From contig WGEZ01000084.1 of assembly GCA_015492515.1 (NCBI GenBank), positions 1 to 33,930 of the forward strand: a DNA stretch of 33,930 nucleotides. Reading direction: 5' to 3'. This document shows, piece by piece, positions 14,722 through 22,583 of this stretch. The position numbers were made by a program, and so were the translations under genes. Below the pieces are notes generated by a model that saw only the letters and a list, made by a program, of their open reading frames with translations, did no database searches and was not told the DNA's origin. The first letter of the stretch is position 1; each line of letters begins with the position of its first letter. This DNA comes from Nitrospirota bacterium. GTDB lineage: Bacteria > Nitrospirota > Thermodesulfovibrionia > Thermodesulfovibrionales > JdFR-85.

Positions 14722-16344
14722 ATGGCCATCTTGGGGTTGTTCGATATAGGCAGGTCAGCCATATTTGCGAGCCAGACCGCTCTGGACGTCACGGCGAACA
14801 ACATCGCGAACATCAACACCCCTGGTTACTCACGGAAGGAGGCGATCCTCGAGATATCGGACCCTGTCCGGACGGGTGCCGGGTTCGTGGGAAGGGGGGT
14901 CACCGTGGGAGGGATAAAGCGCTACTACGACCGCTTCCTCCAGGCGCAGATCTCCCTCCAGTACCAGAGGACGGGCAGGGCGAACATACTGGGTGAGCTC
15001 TACAGGGCTGTGGAAGGGGCCTTCAACGAGCAGCAGCCCGGCTTCTCCGAGGCCTTCAGTGAGTACAGGAAGGCCTGGCAGGAGGTTTCGGACAATCCCG
15101 AGGCCCTTCCCCAGCGCTCGGTCCTCCTCCAGAGCGCCCTCAGGCTGGCAGGCCTTGCAAAGGGCGTCGAACGCACACTCACGGACCTCCTCGAGGACGG
15201 TACGGAGAAGATAATCGATGCCGTGGAGAGGATAAACACGACAGCCGCTGAGATCTCCTCGCTGAACGAGATGATAGCCAAGGTGGAGGCCGGCAGCTCC
15301 ACCCAGGCCAATGACCTGAGGGACAGGAGGGACCGGTTGATGAACCAGCTCAGCGAGCTCGTCGACTACTCATACTTTGAGGACGACCGGGGAAGGGTGA
15401 CGGTGATCGTGGGGGGCAGAAACCTGGTATCAGAGACGGGGTACTCCGAGCTCACCGCGGTGGAGAACAGCGACGGTACGGTGGATATCTTCGGAGGCAG
15501 GGTGAGGATGAACGACTACATCTCGGGAGGCCGGCTCTCGGGGCTTCTGGCTGCATCGGAGGAGATAAAGGGCGGTCCCCTCAAGGACTTCCGGAGGCTC
15601 ATCGCCTCCATCGTGAAGGAGACGAACCTGCAGCACAGGGAGGGCTACGGGCTCGACGGCTCAACGGATAAGGACTTCTTCAGCCCCCTCCGGCTCTTCA
15701 CCAAGGACTACTCCGACGGCGCCTCCATTACCGCGGCGGCGATCACAGACTACTCCTCGTTGAATCTCCACGAGTACGAGATCAGGTTCACCGACCCCGG
15801 CACCTACGAGGTCTATGATATCGACGAGGAGAGGCTTGTGACGTCGGGTTCCTACACCTCTCCCCAGACGATCTCCTTCGAGGGGATCGAGGTGGAGATA
15901 ACCGATGACGCCGGCGGCCCCCTCAGGGGCGACAGGTTCTTCATAAGCCCCCTTGAGATGGCGGTCACCGGCCTCTCGCTCAACGTCACAGAGCCCGAGG
16001 AGGTGGCGGCGGCCTCTGCTCCCGACACCCTGCCGTCGGACAACAGGAACGCCCTCTCGATGGCCGAGCTCCTGCAGGGGAGCGTCCCGGACCTCGGCGG
16101 CAGCTTCGATGATCACTACAGGGGTATTGTGGGTGTGACGGGTTACATGAGCAGGGCGGCCCAGGACAGCAGCGACTTCGAAGAGAGCCTCCTGGAGGAG
16201 CTGAGGCTGAGGAGGGAGTCCGTCTCCGGGGTGAACCTCGACGAGGAGGCGGCCAACCTCATAAGGTTCCAGAAGGCCTTCGAGGCCGGCGCAAGGCTCA
16301 TCAGGATGACCGATGAGCTGCTGGAGGAGATACTGAGGCTATGA
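14722..16344 (+). CDS. flgK: Hook-associated protein 1 FlgK
   Basis: 540 residues. The N-terminus MAILGLFDIGRSAIFASQTALDVTANNIANINTPGYSRKEAILEI is the rod/hook/HAP motif, followed by FVGRGVTVGGIKRYYDRFLQAQIS and the FlgK-specific SEAFSEYRKAWQEVSDNPEALPQRSVLLQSALRLA. DLRDRRDRLMNQLSELVDYS and GGRLSGLLAASEEI are further family motifs, and the C-terminus SGVNLDEEAANLIRFQKAFEAGARLIRMTDELLEEILRL closes the coiled coil. It forms the first hook-filament junction ring. The central domain (~310-440) is variable. Stop and flgL start overlap by 4 bases. Confidence 0.95.
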   Translation: MAILGLFDIGRSAIFASQTALDVTANNIANINTPGYSRKEAILEISDPVRTGAGFVGRGVTVGGIKRYYDRFLQAQISLQYQRTGRANILGELYRAVEGAFNEQQPGFSEAFSEYRKAWQEVSDNPEALPQRSVLLQSALRLAGLAKGVERTLTDLLEDGTEKIIDAVERINTTAAEISSLNEMIAKVEAGSSTQANDLRDRRDRLMNQLSELVDYSYFEDDRGRVTVIVGGRNLVSETGYSELTAVENSDGTVDIFGGRVRMNDYISGGRLSGLLAASEEIKGGPLKDFRRLIASIVKETNLQHREGYGLDGSTDKDFFSPLRLFTKDYSDGASITAAAITDYSSLNLHEYEIRFTDPGTYEVYDIDEERLVTSGSYTSPQTISFEGIEVEITDDAGGPLRGDRFFISPLEMAVTGLSLNVTEPEEVAAASAPDTLPSDNRNALSMAELLQGSVPDLGGSFDDHYRGIVGVTGYMSRAAQDSSDFEESLLEELRLRRESVSGVNLDEEAANLIRFQKAFEAGARLIRMTDELLEEILRL

Positions 16345-17345
16345 GGCTCTCGAGCTTCATCATATACGACAGGGTCGTAAGGTCGATGCAGGAGAACCTG
16401 ACAAGGCTCGGTGAGAGCCACCTCTCGATCGCCACGGGCAAGAGGATAAACAGGCCGTCACAGGACGTCACGGGAGCCGTGAAGGCCCTCGACTACAGGG
16501 TGAGAATCGACGAGTCGGAGCAGTACATCAGGAACATCGACGATGCCAGGGCGTACCTGGAGCTGACGGAGACGGTCCTTGCAGGCGTCGGTGACGCCCT
16601 CACGAGGGCGAAGGAGCTCTCACTGGCGGCCCTGAACGGTGACGAGAGCGCCGAGACGAGGGCGATCATGGCGAAGGAGGTGGATGGGCTGAGGGAGCAC
16701 CTCCTCGGCAGGGGCAACACGAGGTTCCGCGGCAGGTACATCTTCAGCGGCTTCCTCACCGACACACCCGCATTCGACGGAGGCGGGCTCTACCAGGGTG
16801 ACGGCAACTACATCGAGATAATGACCGGACCGGACCTGAAGGTGAAGGAGAACATAACGGGCGAAGAGGCCTTCGCCTATACACAGGAGGCGGAAGAGAC
16901 GGTCGAGACCGGGGGCGGCGGGTTCATCCACTACATACCCGGCGGAGGGACGACGGTCACTGTGGAGATACGGGCCAGCGACGACACCACGGTGCTGGAC
17001 ACCTTCAGCTTCAGCTCCTTCATCGAGCTGCTCGACATACTGGCCCGTGCACTCGAGGCGGATGACACCGGGAGGGTGAACGCGATCCTGAAGCCCCTGG
17101 ACGACTCCCTCCAGCAGACCCTTGACGTGAGGGCCGAGGTCGGTGCCCGGCTCGACCTGCTTGAGGCCGAGAAGAGGAGGCTGGCCGACGGTGTCTTCAA
17201 CCTCAAGACCGTCCTCTCCGAGACGGAGGATGCAGACATCACGGAGGTGATAGCCGAGATGTCCAGGACAGAGGTGGCCCTCCAGGCCCTCAGGGAGACG
17301 GGCGCAAGGATCCTGAGCCAGTCCCTCATGGACTTCCTCAGGTGA
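16341..17345 (+). CDS. flgL: Hook-associated protein 3 FlgL
   Basis: 334 residues with flagellin-like ends. The N-terminus IIYDRVVRSMQENLTRLGESHLSIATGKRINRPSQDVTGAVKALDYRVRI is the flagellin/FlgL D0-D1 pattern, then YLELTETVLAGVGDALTRAKELSLAALNGDES and FRGRYIFSGFLTDTPAF. The C-terminus QTLDVRAEVGARLDLLEAEKRRLADGVFNLKTVLSETEDADITEVIAEMSRTEVALQALRETGARILSQSLMDFL supplies the returning helices. It is the second junction protein, exported through the flagellar channel with FlgN. It overlaps flgK and lies 32 bases before csrA. Confidence 0.94.
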   Translation: MRLSSFIIYDRVVRSMQENLTRLGESHLSIATGKRINRPSQDVTGAVKALDYRVRIDESEQYIRNIDDARAYLELTETVLAGVGDALTRAKELSLAALNGDESAETRAIMAKEVDGLREHLLGRGNTRFRGRYIFSGFLTDTPAFDGGGLYQGDGNYIEIMTGPDLKVKENITGEEAFAYTQEAEETVETGGGGFIHYIPGGGTTVTVEIRASDDTTVLDTFSFSSFIELLDILARALEADDTGRVNAILKPLDDSLQQTLDVRAEVGARLDLLEAEKRRLADGVFNLKTVLSETEDADITEVIAEMSRTEVALQALRETGARILSQSLMDFLR

Positions 17346-17377
17346 GCCGCCCTCACGGAAAGGAGTAAGGAGGCAGG

Positions 17378-17608
17378 ATGCTGGTCCTGACAAGGAGGTC
17401 AGACGAATCGATCCGTCTTGGAGAGGAGATCATCGTAAAGGTCGTGGAGATAAAGGGCAATCAGGTGAGGTTGGGGATAGTGGCCCCGAAGGGGCTCAGG
17501 GTCTACAGGGAAGAGCTGTATCAGAGGATCGCCGAGGAGAACAGGCTCTCTGCAGCCTCAGGGCTCGAGGCCTTCGACAGGTTGAGGGGGGTCTTCAGGA
17601 AGGGATGA
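17378..17608 (+). CDS. csrA: Carbon storage/translational regulator CsrA
   Basis: 76 residues with GTAAGGAGGCAGG before the ATG. Canonical CsrA: MLVLTRRSDESIRLGEEIIVKVVEIKGNQVRLGIVAPKGLRVYREELYQRI, then a C-terminal extension (SAASGLEAFDRLRGVFRKG). The dimer binds GGA motifs in mRNA leaders and usually blocks ribosome access. Beside fliW it should act in flagellin homeostasis: FliW sequesters CsrA until flagellin titrates FliW. The flagellin gene is not in this window; a candidate GGA target is in the cheW leader. Overlaps fliW by 4 bases. Confidence 0.96.
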   Translation: MLVLTRRSDESIRLGEEIIVKVVEIKGNQVRLGIVAPKGLRVYREELYQRIAEENRLSAASGLEAFDRLRGVFRKG

Positions 17609-18015
17609 TAAGGTTCGGTACCTCCAGGTTCGGCCAGATCGAGGTGCCCGAGGAGAGGGTGATCATCTTCCCGCAGGGCCTGCTCGGCTTTCCGGAGCTG
17701 AAACGGTACATCCTGATGGATTACAAGGACACGGACGTGAAGTGGCTCCAGGCGGTCGACGACCCGGACGTGGCCTTCATCGTGATCAACCCCTTCCTCC
17801 TGGACCCGGGCTACAGGCTCGAGGTCTCCGAGGAGGTGAAGGAGTTCATCGGACTCGGTGACGCAGAGGCCCTCGCCGTCCTGGTGATACTGAGGATCGA
17901 TGACGCCAGGCTTAAGGCGAACCTGCAGGGACCGATCGTCATCAACTCAATGAACAGAAGGGGGGTCCAGCTGGTACTCGACGGCGCTGGTGCCCAACAG
18001 CGGTTTCGACTGTAG
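17605..18015 (+). CDS. fliW: Flagellar assembly factor FliW
   Basis: 136 residues. The FliW pattern is clear: TSRFGQIEVPEERVIIFPQGLLGFPELKRYILMDYKDTDVKWLQAVDDPDVAFIVINPFLLDPGYRLEVSEE, then ALAVLVILRIDDA and KANLQGPIVINSMNRRGVQLVLDGAG. FliW binds either flagellin or CsrA, coupling flagellin translation to secretion. It overlaps csrA, giving stoichiometric production of antagonist and regulator. It belongs to the cluster's late part; motA begins 15 bases after its stop. Confidence 0.95.
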   Translation: MIRFGTSRFGQIEVPEERVIIFPQGLLGFPELKRYILMDYKDTDVKWLQAVDDPDVAFIVINPFLLDPGYRLEVSEEVKEFIGLGDAEALAVLVILRIDDARLKANLQGPIVINSMNRRGVQLVLDGAGAQQRFRL

Positions 18016-18030
18016 AGGAAGGGCTCGGTC

Positions 18031-18882
18031 ATGCTCACGATAGTCGGCATAATCGTCGTTTTAGTCGCGGTGGTCGGTGGTTACCTGATGGAGGACGGAA
18101 ACCTCCATGTGCTGTTCCAGCCGGCCGAGGTGGTGATCATATTCGGTGCAGCCACCGGCTCCATAATTATCGCCTCCCCTCCGAAGGCGATCAGGATGAT
18201 ACTGAAGAGCATCGGGAAGATCTTCTCCTCCGGCGGCAGGGGGAAGGCGGGTTATCTCGATCTGTTGGTGCTCCTGTACCAGATATTTTCGAAGATCAGG
18301 AAGGAGGGGCTCATCTCCATAGAGGCCGAGATAGAGAACCCGGAGAGGAGCCCCCTCTTCACGAAGTACAGATCCGTCCTCTCCGATCACCATACACTGA
18401 GCTTCCTCTGCGACAACCTCAAGGTGATCATCTCGACGAACGTCCCGCCCCATGAGCTGGACAGCCTTATGGAGACGGAGATAGAGACCCATCACCACGA
18501 GGCGCTCGTGCCGTATCACAAGATCTCCATGGTCGCCGACGCCCTTCCGGGCCTCGGTATAGTGGCCGCGGTCCTCGGGGTGGTGCTCACCATGGGCAAG
18601 ATGTCAGAGCCTCCGGAGGTCCTGGGTCACAGCATAGGGGCGGCCCTTGTGGGTACGTTCATGGGTGTCCTGATGTGTTACGGCTTTGTGGGCCCCATCG
18701 CAAAAAACCTTGAGTCAAAGATAAAGGATGACGGCGTGGCGCCTCAGATCGTGCGGGTGGCCCTCGTCTCCTTCGTCGGCGGTGCGGCCCCGCAGATGGC
18801 GGTGGAGTTCGGAAGGAGGGCCATCCCCACCTCGGACAGGCCGAGCTTCAACGAACTTGAAGAAAGGATCAGGAAGAGATGA
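18031..18882 (+). CDS. motA: Flagellar motor stator protein MotA
   Basis: 283 residues, four membrane segments (about 1-20, 33-50, 170-192, 202-222). Motifs: FQPAEVVIIFGAATGSIIIASP, the cytoplasmic loop KIRKEGLISIEAEIENPERSPLF, whose Arg/Glu correspond to the residues facing FliG, and ADALPGLGIVAAVLGVVLTMGKMSEPPEVLGHSIGAALVGTFMGVLMCYGFVGPIA with the conserved prolines. It forms a 5:2 stator with MotB and conducts ions to drive rotation. The next gene overlaps by 4 bases. Confidence 0.96.
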   Translation: MLTIVGIIVVLVAVVGGYLMEDGNLHVLFQPAEVVIIFGAATGSIIIASPPKAIRMILKSIGKIFSSGGRGKAGYLDLLVLLYQIFSKIRKEGLISIEAEIENPERSPLFTKYRSVLSDHHTLSFLCDNLKVIISTNVPPHELDSLMETEIETHHHEALVPYHKISMVADALPGLGIVAAVLGVVLTMGKMSEPPEVLGHSIGAALVGTFMGVLMCYGFVGPIAKNLESKIKDDGVAPQIVRVALVSFVGGAAPQMAVEFGRRAIPTSDRPSFNELEERIRKR

Positions 18883-19700
18883 AGGATGCAAAGGTGGTCA
18901 TAAGGAAGGTGAAGAAGGCAGCCGACGAGGGACATCACGGAGGGAGCTGGAAGGTGGCCTACGCGGACTTCGTCACCGCCATGATGGCCTTCTTCCTCCT
19001 GCTCTGGCTGCTGACCATGGTCTCCGAGGAGAAGCGGATAAGGCTTGCCGCCTACTTCAAGTATTTCAGCCTCTTCGAGGAGGCCGGCAGGTCCTTCATG
19101 AGCCAGTCCAGTGAGGTCTTCAACGAGGGTGGAGAGTCCTATGACAAGGTCTTCTCCCCCCACTATTACCAGTTCGGCGGCACCTCCGGCGCCACGCGCG
19201 ACACCTTCGAGGAGGCGATCAAACGGGCCGTCGAGACCATGCTCGGTGACGTGAAGGACCAGATACTGGTGAAGGTCGTCGACGACGGGGTGAAGATAGA
19301 GATCGTGGACAAGGACGGCTCCTACATCTTCCCCAGGGGGAGCACCGAGCTCACCCCGAAGGCGAAGAAGATACTCCGCGTCCTGGGTGACAAGATCGGG
19401 GAGATCGACAACAGGATCATCATCGAGGGGCATACGGATTCATACTCCTTCTCGTCCAGGAGCAACTACACCAACTGGGAGCTCTCCGCCGACAGGGCGA
19501 ACGCCACAAGGAGGTATCTTGAATCGATCGGGATCGATCCGTCGAGGATTACCAGGGTCGTCGGTTATGCCGACAGGGATCTGCTCATCAAGGACGATCC
19601 CTGGGACCCGAGGAACAGGAGGATCGATCTGGTGATCCTCTTCGAGAAGGACGACGGAGAGGAGCGTAAGAGGATCTACACCCGGCCCGGAGCCGGCTGA
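18879..19700 (+). CDS. motB: Flagellar motor stator protein MotB (proton type)
   Basis: 273 residues. The N-terminal HHGGSWKVAYADFVTAMMAFFLLLWLLTMVS is the single membrane helix with the ion-carrying Asp in YADFVTAMMAFF, the proton-type pattern rather than the PomB/MotS sodium type. A periplasmic plug and linker (~60-140) is followed by an OmpA-like peptidoglycan-binding domain: RIIIEGHTDSYSFSSRSNYTNWELSADRANATRRYLESIGIDPSRITRVVGYADRDLL and DPRNRRIDLVIL. Last gene of the motility block; a promoter for the purine genes follows 15 bases after the stop. Confidence 0.96.
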   Translation: MKDAKVVIRKVKKAADEGHHGGSWKVAYADFVTAMMAFFLLLWLLTMVSEEKRIRLAAYFKYFSLFEEAGRSFMSQSSEVFNEGGESYDKVFSPHYYQFGGTSGATRDTFEEAIKRAVETMLGDVKDQILVKVVDDGVKIEIVDKDGSYIFPRGSTELTPKAKKILRVLGDKIGEIDNRIIIEGHTDSYSFSSRSNYTNWELSADRANATRRYLESIGIDPSRITRVVGYADRDLLIKDDPWDPRNRRIDLVILFEKDDGEERKRIYTRPGAG

Positions 19701-19714
19701 GCCCGCCCGCCACT

Positions 19715-19743
19715 TTACCTGCAGAAATACAAGATGCTAAAAT
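19715..19743 (+). promoter_or_regulatory. Sigma-70 promoter with extended -10 for purH-purD
   Basis: TTACCT, 17 bases, TAAAAT preceded by TGC (extended -10 element). It is located just after motB in a short AT-richer patch and leaves a leader of about 165 nt before the purH-like start. Confidence 0.6.
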
Positions 19744-19804
19744 CAATCTGCCGGCCGTGACACCCAGCCCGTGCAAAGCGGTCCCGGACGGGAACACGAA
19801 CGAG

Positions 19805-19837
19805 GGCCGGCAGGGATCGAGGCCCTCTGAGCCGGCC
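19805..19837 (+). other. Hairpin in the purine-operon leader
   Basis: GGCCGGC (19805-19811) pairs with GCCGGCC (19831-19837), extended inside by AGGG/CCCT with a 4-nt bulge. A smaller CCTCGC/GCGAGG hairpin follows at about 19865-19884. It does not resemble a known purine or tetrahydrofolate riboswitch that I can recall. Confidence 0.35.
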
Positions 19838-19914
19838 GGATGGTCCGTCTGCAACACGTCAGGGACCTCGCCTCTGGAAGCGAGGCTATCTCACCTCGAA
19901 AGGGAGGGCTCGAT

Positions 19915-20523
19915 ATGTCAAGGGTAAGAAGGGCCATAGTCAGCGTCTCAGACAAGACAGCCATCGAGGGCTTCGTGAGGGCGCTTCACGATCTCGGCGT
20001 CGAGGTCCTGTCCACCGGTGGAACCGCGGCCAGGCTGAGGGAGGCGGGCGTGCCCGTCATCGAGGTCTCTGCTTATACCGGGTTTCCCGAGATGCTGGAC
20101 GGCCGGGTCAAAACGCTCCATCCGAAGATACACGCCGGGCTGCTGGCCAGGAGGGACGACGAGAGGCATATGGAAGAGTTGAGGGCCAACGGCATAGAGC
20201 CCATAGATATGGTGGTGGTGAACCTCTACCCCTTCGAGAAGGTCGTCGCCAGCCCTGAGACCAGGTTCCATGAGGCGATGGAGAATATAGACATCGGAGG
20301 GCCGACACTGATCAGGGCCGCTGCCAAGAACTTCGAATACGTCGCCGTGGTGGTCGATCCCTCTGATTACGACTCCGTGAGGGACGAGCTGATAAGGCTC
20401 GGCGGAGAGTTGAGCTACAGGACGCGGGTCAGGCTGGCCTGGAAGGTCTTCAACCATACCTTCCACTACGACAGGGCCATCGCCGAGTACCTGTCGAAGA
20501 CCCTGGAGGCCGCTGCGGAATGA
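19915..20523 (+). CDS. purH: Stand-alone IMP cyclohydrolase (PurH N-terminal domain only)
   Basis: The start at 19915 has AGGGAGG 7 bases upstream; the ORF-track start at 19840 is rejected. 202 residues that match only the MGS-like IMP cyclohydrolase half of bifunctional PurH: AIVSVSDKTAIEGF, VLSTGGTAARL, TGFPEMLDGRVKTLHPKIHAGLLARRD, IDMVVVNLYPFEK, ENIDIGGPTLIRAAAKNFE. The residues implicated in ring closure (Lys in RVKTLHP, Tyr in NLYPF, Asp in NIDIGG, Lys in AAAKN) are all present. The AICAR transformylase half (~300 residues) is missing: the gene ends cleanly and purD begins 115 bases later. The formyltransferase must come from another locus (split PurH or PurP). Catalyses the last step to IMP. 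Confidence 0.88.
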   Translation: MSRVRRAIVSVSDKTAIEGFVRALHDLGVEVLSTGGTAARLREAGVPVIEVSAYTGFPEMLDGRVKTLHPKIHAGLLARRDDERHMEELRANGIEPIDMVVVNLYPFEKVVASPETRFHEAMENIDIGGPTLIRAAAKNFEYVAVVVDPSDYDSVRDELIRLGGELSYRTRVRLAWKVFNHTFHYDRAIAEYLSKTLEAAAE

Positions 20524-20638
20524 CCGGTACGGAAGGCTCCACAGGGGTGAACACCCGTTACAGCGACCCCCGGGTCTCCTGTCGCCCCTTGAGGGTGGTC
20601 CAGGCTGCAACCCCCTCCGGAGGCGGGGGCCACCGGGT

Positions 20639-21910
20639 ATGAAGGTCCTCGTCATAGGAGGCGGAGGCAGGGAGCATGCGATCGTCTGGAAGCTTGCCCA
20701 GAGCCCGCGTGTGGACAGGATCTACTGCAGCCCGGGCAACGCGGGTATCGCTGAACTCGCCGAATGCATTGATATAGACCCATCGGACCATGAGTCCCTC
20801 AAGGACTTCGTCCGGTACGAGTGGATAGACCTCACCATCGTGGGACCCGAGCTCCCCCTCTCCAGGGGGATCGTCGACGCCTTCGAGCGGGAAGGCAGAA
20901 GATGCATGGGGCCGTCGAAGAGCGCTGCCAGGCTGGAGTCAAGCAAGGTCTTCGCAAAGGAGTTCATGAAGCGGCACGGCATCCCCACCGCCGAGTACAG
21001 GGCCTTCACCTCCTATCTCCATGCAGAGGAGTATGTGAGGATGAAGGGGGCGCCGATCGTGATAAAGGCCGACGGGCTCGCCGCGGGCAAGGGTGTGATC
21101 GTGGCCGGGACGACCGACGAGGCGATCTCCGCCCTGAGGCTGATCATGAAGGAGAAGGCCTTCGGCGCAGCGGGAGAGAGGGTGGTGGTGGAGGAGTGCC
21201 TCGATGGGGAGGAGGCCTCATACCTCGTCTTCTCCGACGGAGAGACCGTCCTCCCGATGGTGAGTTCCCAGGATCACAAGAGGGTGTACGACGATGATCA
21301 GGGCCCGAACACGGGCGGGATGGGCGCTTACAGCCCTGCGCCGGTGATATCCCCTGAGGTTGAGCAGAAGATCCTCGACAGGATCATCAAACCCACCGTA
21401 AAGGGGCTGAAGAGGGAGGGGGTGAAGTACAGGGGCGTCCTCTACGCAGGGCTGATGATAAAGGACGGCGAGCCCTACGTGCTCGAGTTCAACTGCCGCT
21501 TCGGTGACCCGGAGGCCCAGCCCATACTGTCGAGGCTCAAGTCGGATCTCCTGGAGATCTCCCTCGCTGTCACGGACGAGAGGTTGTCGAGGCTCTCCCT
21601 TGAGTGGAGGCCCGAGGCGGCCGTATGCGTCGTCGCCGCATCCAAGGGGTATCCGGGCAGGTACGAGAAAGGGAAGACGATCACCGGCCTGGATAAGCTG
21701 AAGGGGTTGCCCGATGTGATCGTCTTTCATGCAGGTACGGCGTACAACGACGACAGCATAGTGACGGCGGGCGGCCGGGTGCTCGGGGTGACGGCCCTCG
21801 GAAAGGATATCAGGGATGCGAGGCAGAGGGCGTACAGGGCGATCCGTGAGGTCCACTTCGAGGGGATGCATTACAGGAAGGACATAGCCAGCAGGGCGGT
21901 GAAGGGCTGA
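20639..21910 (+). CDS. purD: Phosphoribosylamine-glycine ligase PurD
   Basis: 423 residues, normal length. N-terminal MKVLVIGGGGREHAIVWKLAQSPRVDRIYCSPGNAG, then the ATP-grasp core SSKVFAKEFMKRHGIPTAEYRAF, APIVIKADGLAAGKGVIVA, VVVEECLDGEEASYLVFSDGETVLPMVSSQDHKRVYDDDQGPNTGGMGAYSPAPVI, and the Mg-binding EFNCRFGDPEAQPIL. It joins glycine to phosphoribosylamine in step two of purine synthesis. A GGAGGCGGGGG ribosome site lies rather far from the ATG. It is probably co-transcribed with the purH-like gene and converges on tmk, with 37 bases between stops. Confidence 0.96.
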   Translation: MKVLVIGGGGREHAIVWKLAQSPRVDRIYCSPGNAGIAELAECIDIDPSDHESLKDFVRYEWIDLTIVGPELPLSRGIVDAFEREGRRCMGPSKSAARLESSKVFAKEFMKRHGIPTAEYRAFTSYLHAEEYVRMKGAPIVIKADGLAAGKGVIVAGTTDEAISALRLIMKEKAFGAAGERVVVEECLDGEEASYLVFSDGETVLPMVSSQDHKRVYDDDQGPNTGGMGAYSPAPVISPEVEQKILDRIIKPTVKGLKREGVKYRGVLYAGLMIKDGEPYVLEFNCRFGDPEAQPILSRLKSDLLEISLAVTDERLSRLSLEWRPEAAVCVVAASKGYPGRYEKGKTITGLDKLKGLPDVIVFHAGTAYNDDSIVTAGGRVLGVTALGKDIRDARQRAYRAIREVHFEGMHYRKDIASRAVKG

Positions 21911-21947
21911 GAGGCGGGGCCTCCACACCTGAAGGAGCCCTGAGAGA

Positions 21948-22583
21948 TCATGAGGTGCTCTGTTTCCGAACCGCCCGCTCCAGGTGAGGCCTGATCTCGT
22001 TGAAGACGACCTCGATCGGCCTGGAGGCGTCCACCACCTTCACCCTCTCCGGTTCCTCCCCGGCGATCCTGAGATAGCCCCTCCTCACCCTCTCGTGGAA
22101 GGCCATATCCTCCTGCTCGAACCTGTCCCGTTTTTCCGTGAGGCTGTTCCGTCTGAGGCCCTCGCGTACATCGAGGTCGAGGAGGATGGTGAGGTCCGGC
22201 CGGAGACCCATCCTCGATATCCCGTCTATATACCTCAGTACATCGAGGTCGATCCCCCTGCCGTAGCCCTGATAGGATATGGTGGAGTCGCTGAAACGGT
22301 CGCACACCACCACCTCTCCCCTCCGGAGCGCGGGCGCTATGACCCGGTGTACATGCTCCGACCTGTCGGCGAAATAGAGCAGCAGCTCCGTGAGGGGGTG
22401 CATCCCCTTGAGATGCGGATCGAGGAGGACCCTCCTCAGCTCCCTGCCCGCCTCGGTGTCGCCAGGCTCGTGGGTGAGGACGACGCTGAAACCCCTCTGC
22501 CTCAGATACTCCGAGGCCATCCTGGAGAGGGTGGACTTGCCCGAGCCCTCGATACCCTCAAAGGTTATGAAGACGCCTTTCAT
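21948..22583 (-). CDS. tmk: Thymidylate kinase
   Basis: 211 residues. P-loop GIEGSGKST at residues ~10-18, then THEPGDTEAGRELRRVLL, the DR(Y/F) motif VCDRFSDSTISYQGYGRGID, and the LID region with EKRDRFEQEDMAFHERVRRGY. Phosphorylates dTMP to dTDP in the cytoplasm. HEPGDTEAG replaces the more usual REPGGTxxG, a modest deviation. Its ATG overlaps the stop of the upstream MetE-like gene by 4 bases, so the pair forms a small leftward operon. Confidence 0.93.
   Translation of the reverse strand: MKGVFITFEGIEGSGKSTLSRMASEYLRQRGFSVVLTHEPGDTEAGRELRRVLLDPHLKGMHPLTELLLYFADRSEHVHRVIAPALRRGEVVVCDRFSDSTISYQGYGRGIDLDVLRYIDGISRMGLRPDLTILLDLDVREGLRRNSLTEKRDRFEQEDMAFHERVRRGYLRIAGEEPERVKVVDASRPIEVVFNEIRPHLERAVRKQSTS

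Noticed and set aside
19705-19722. Minus-strand TAAAGTGG sigma-28 candidate
   Set aside because: No GCCGATAA-like -10 at the right distance.
19738-19764. Sigma-28-like TAAA...GCCG after motB
   Set aside because: Spacing from TAAA is only 12 and GCCG is followed by TGAC rather than GATA; the TAAAAT is better explained as an extended sigma-70 -10.
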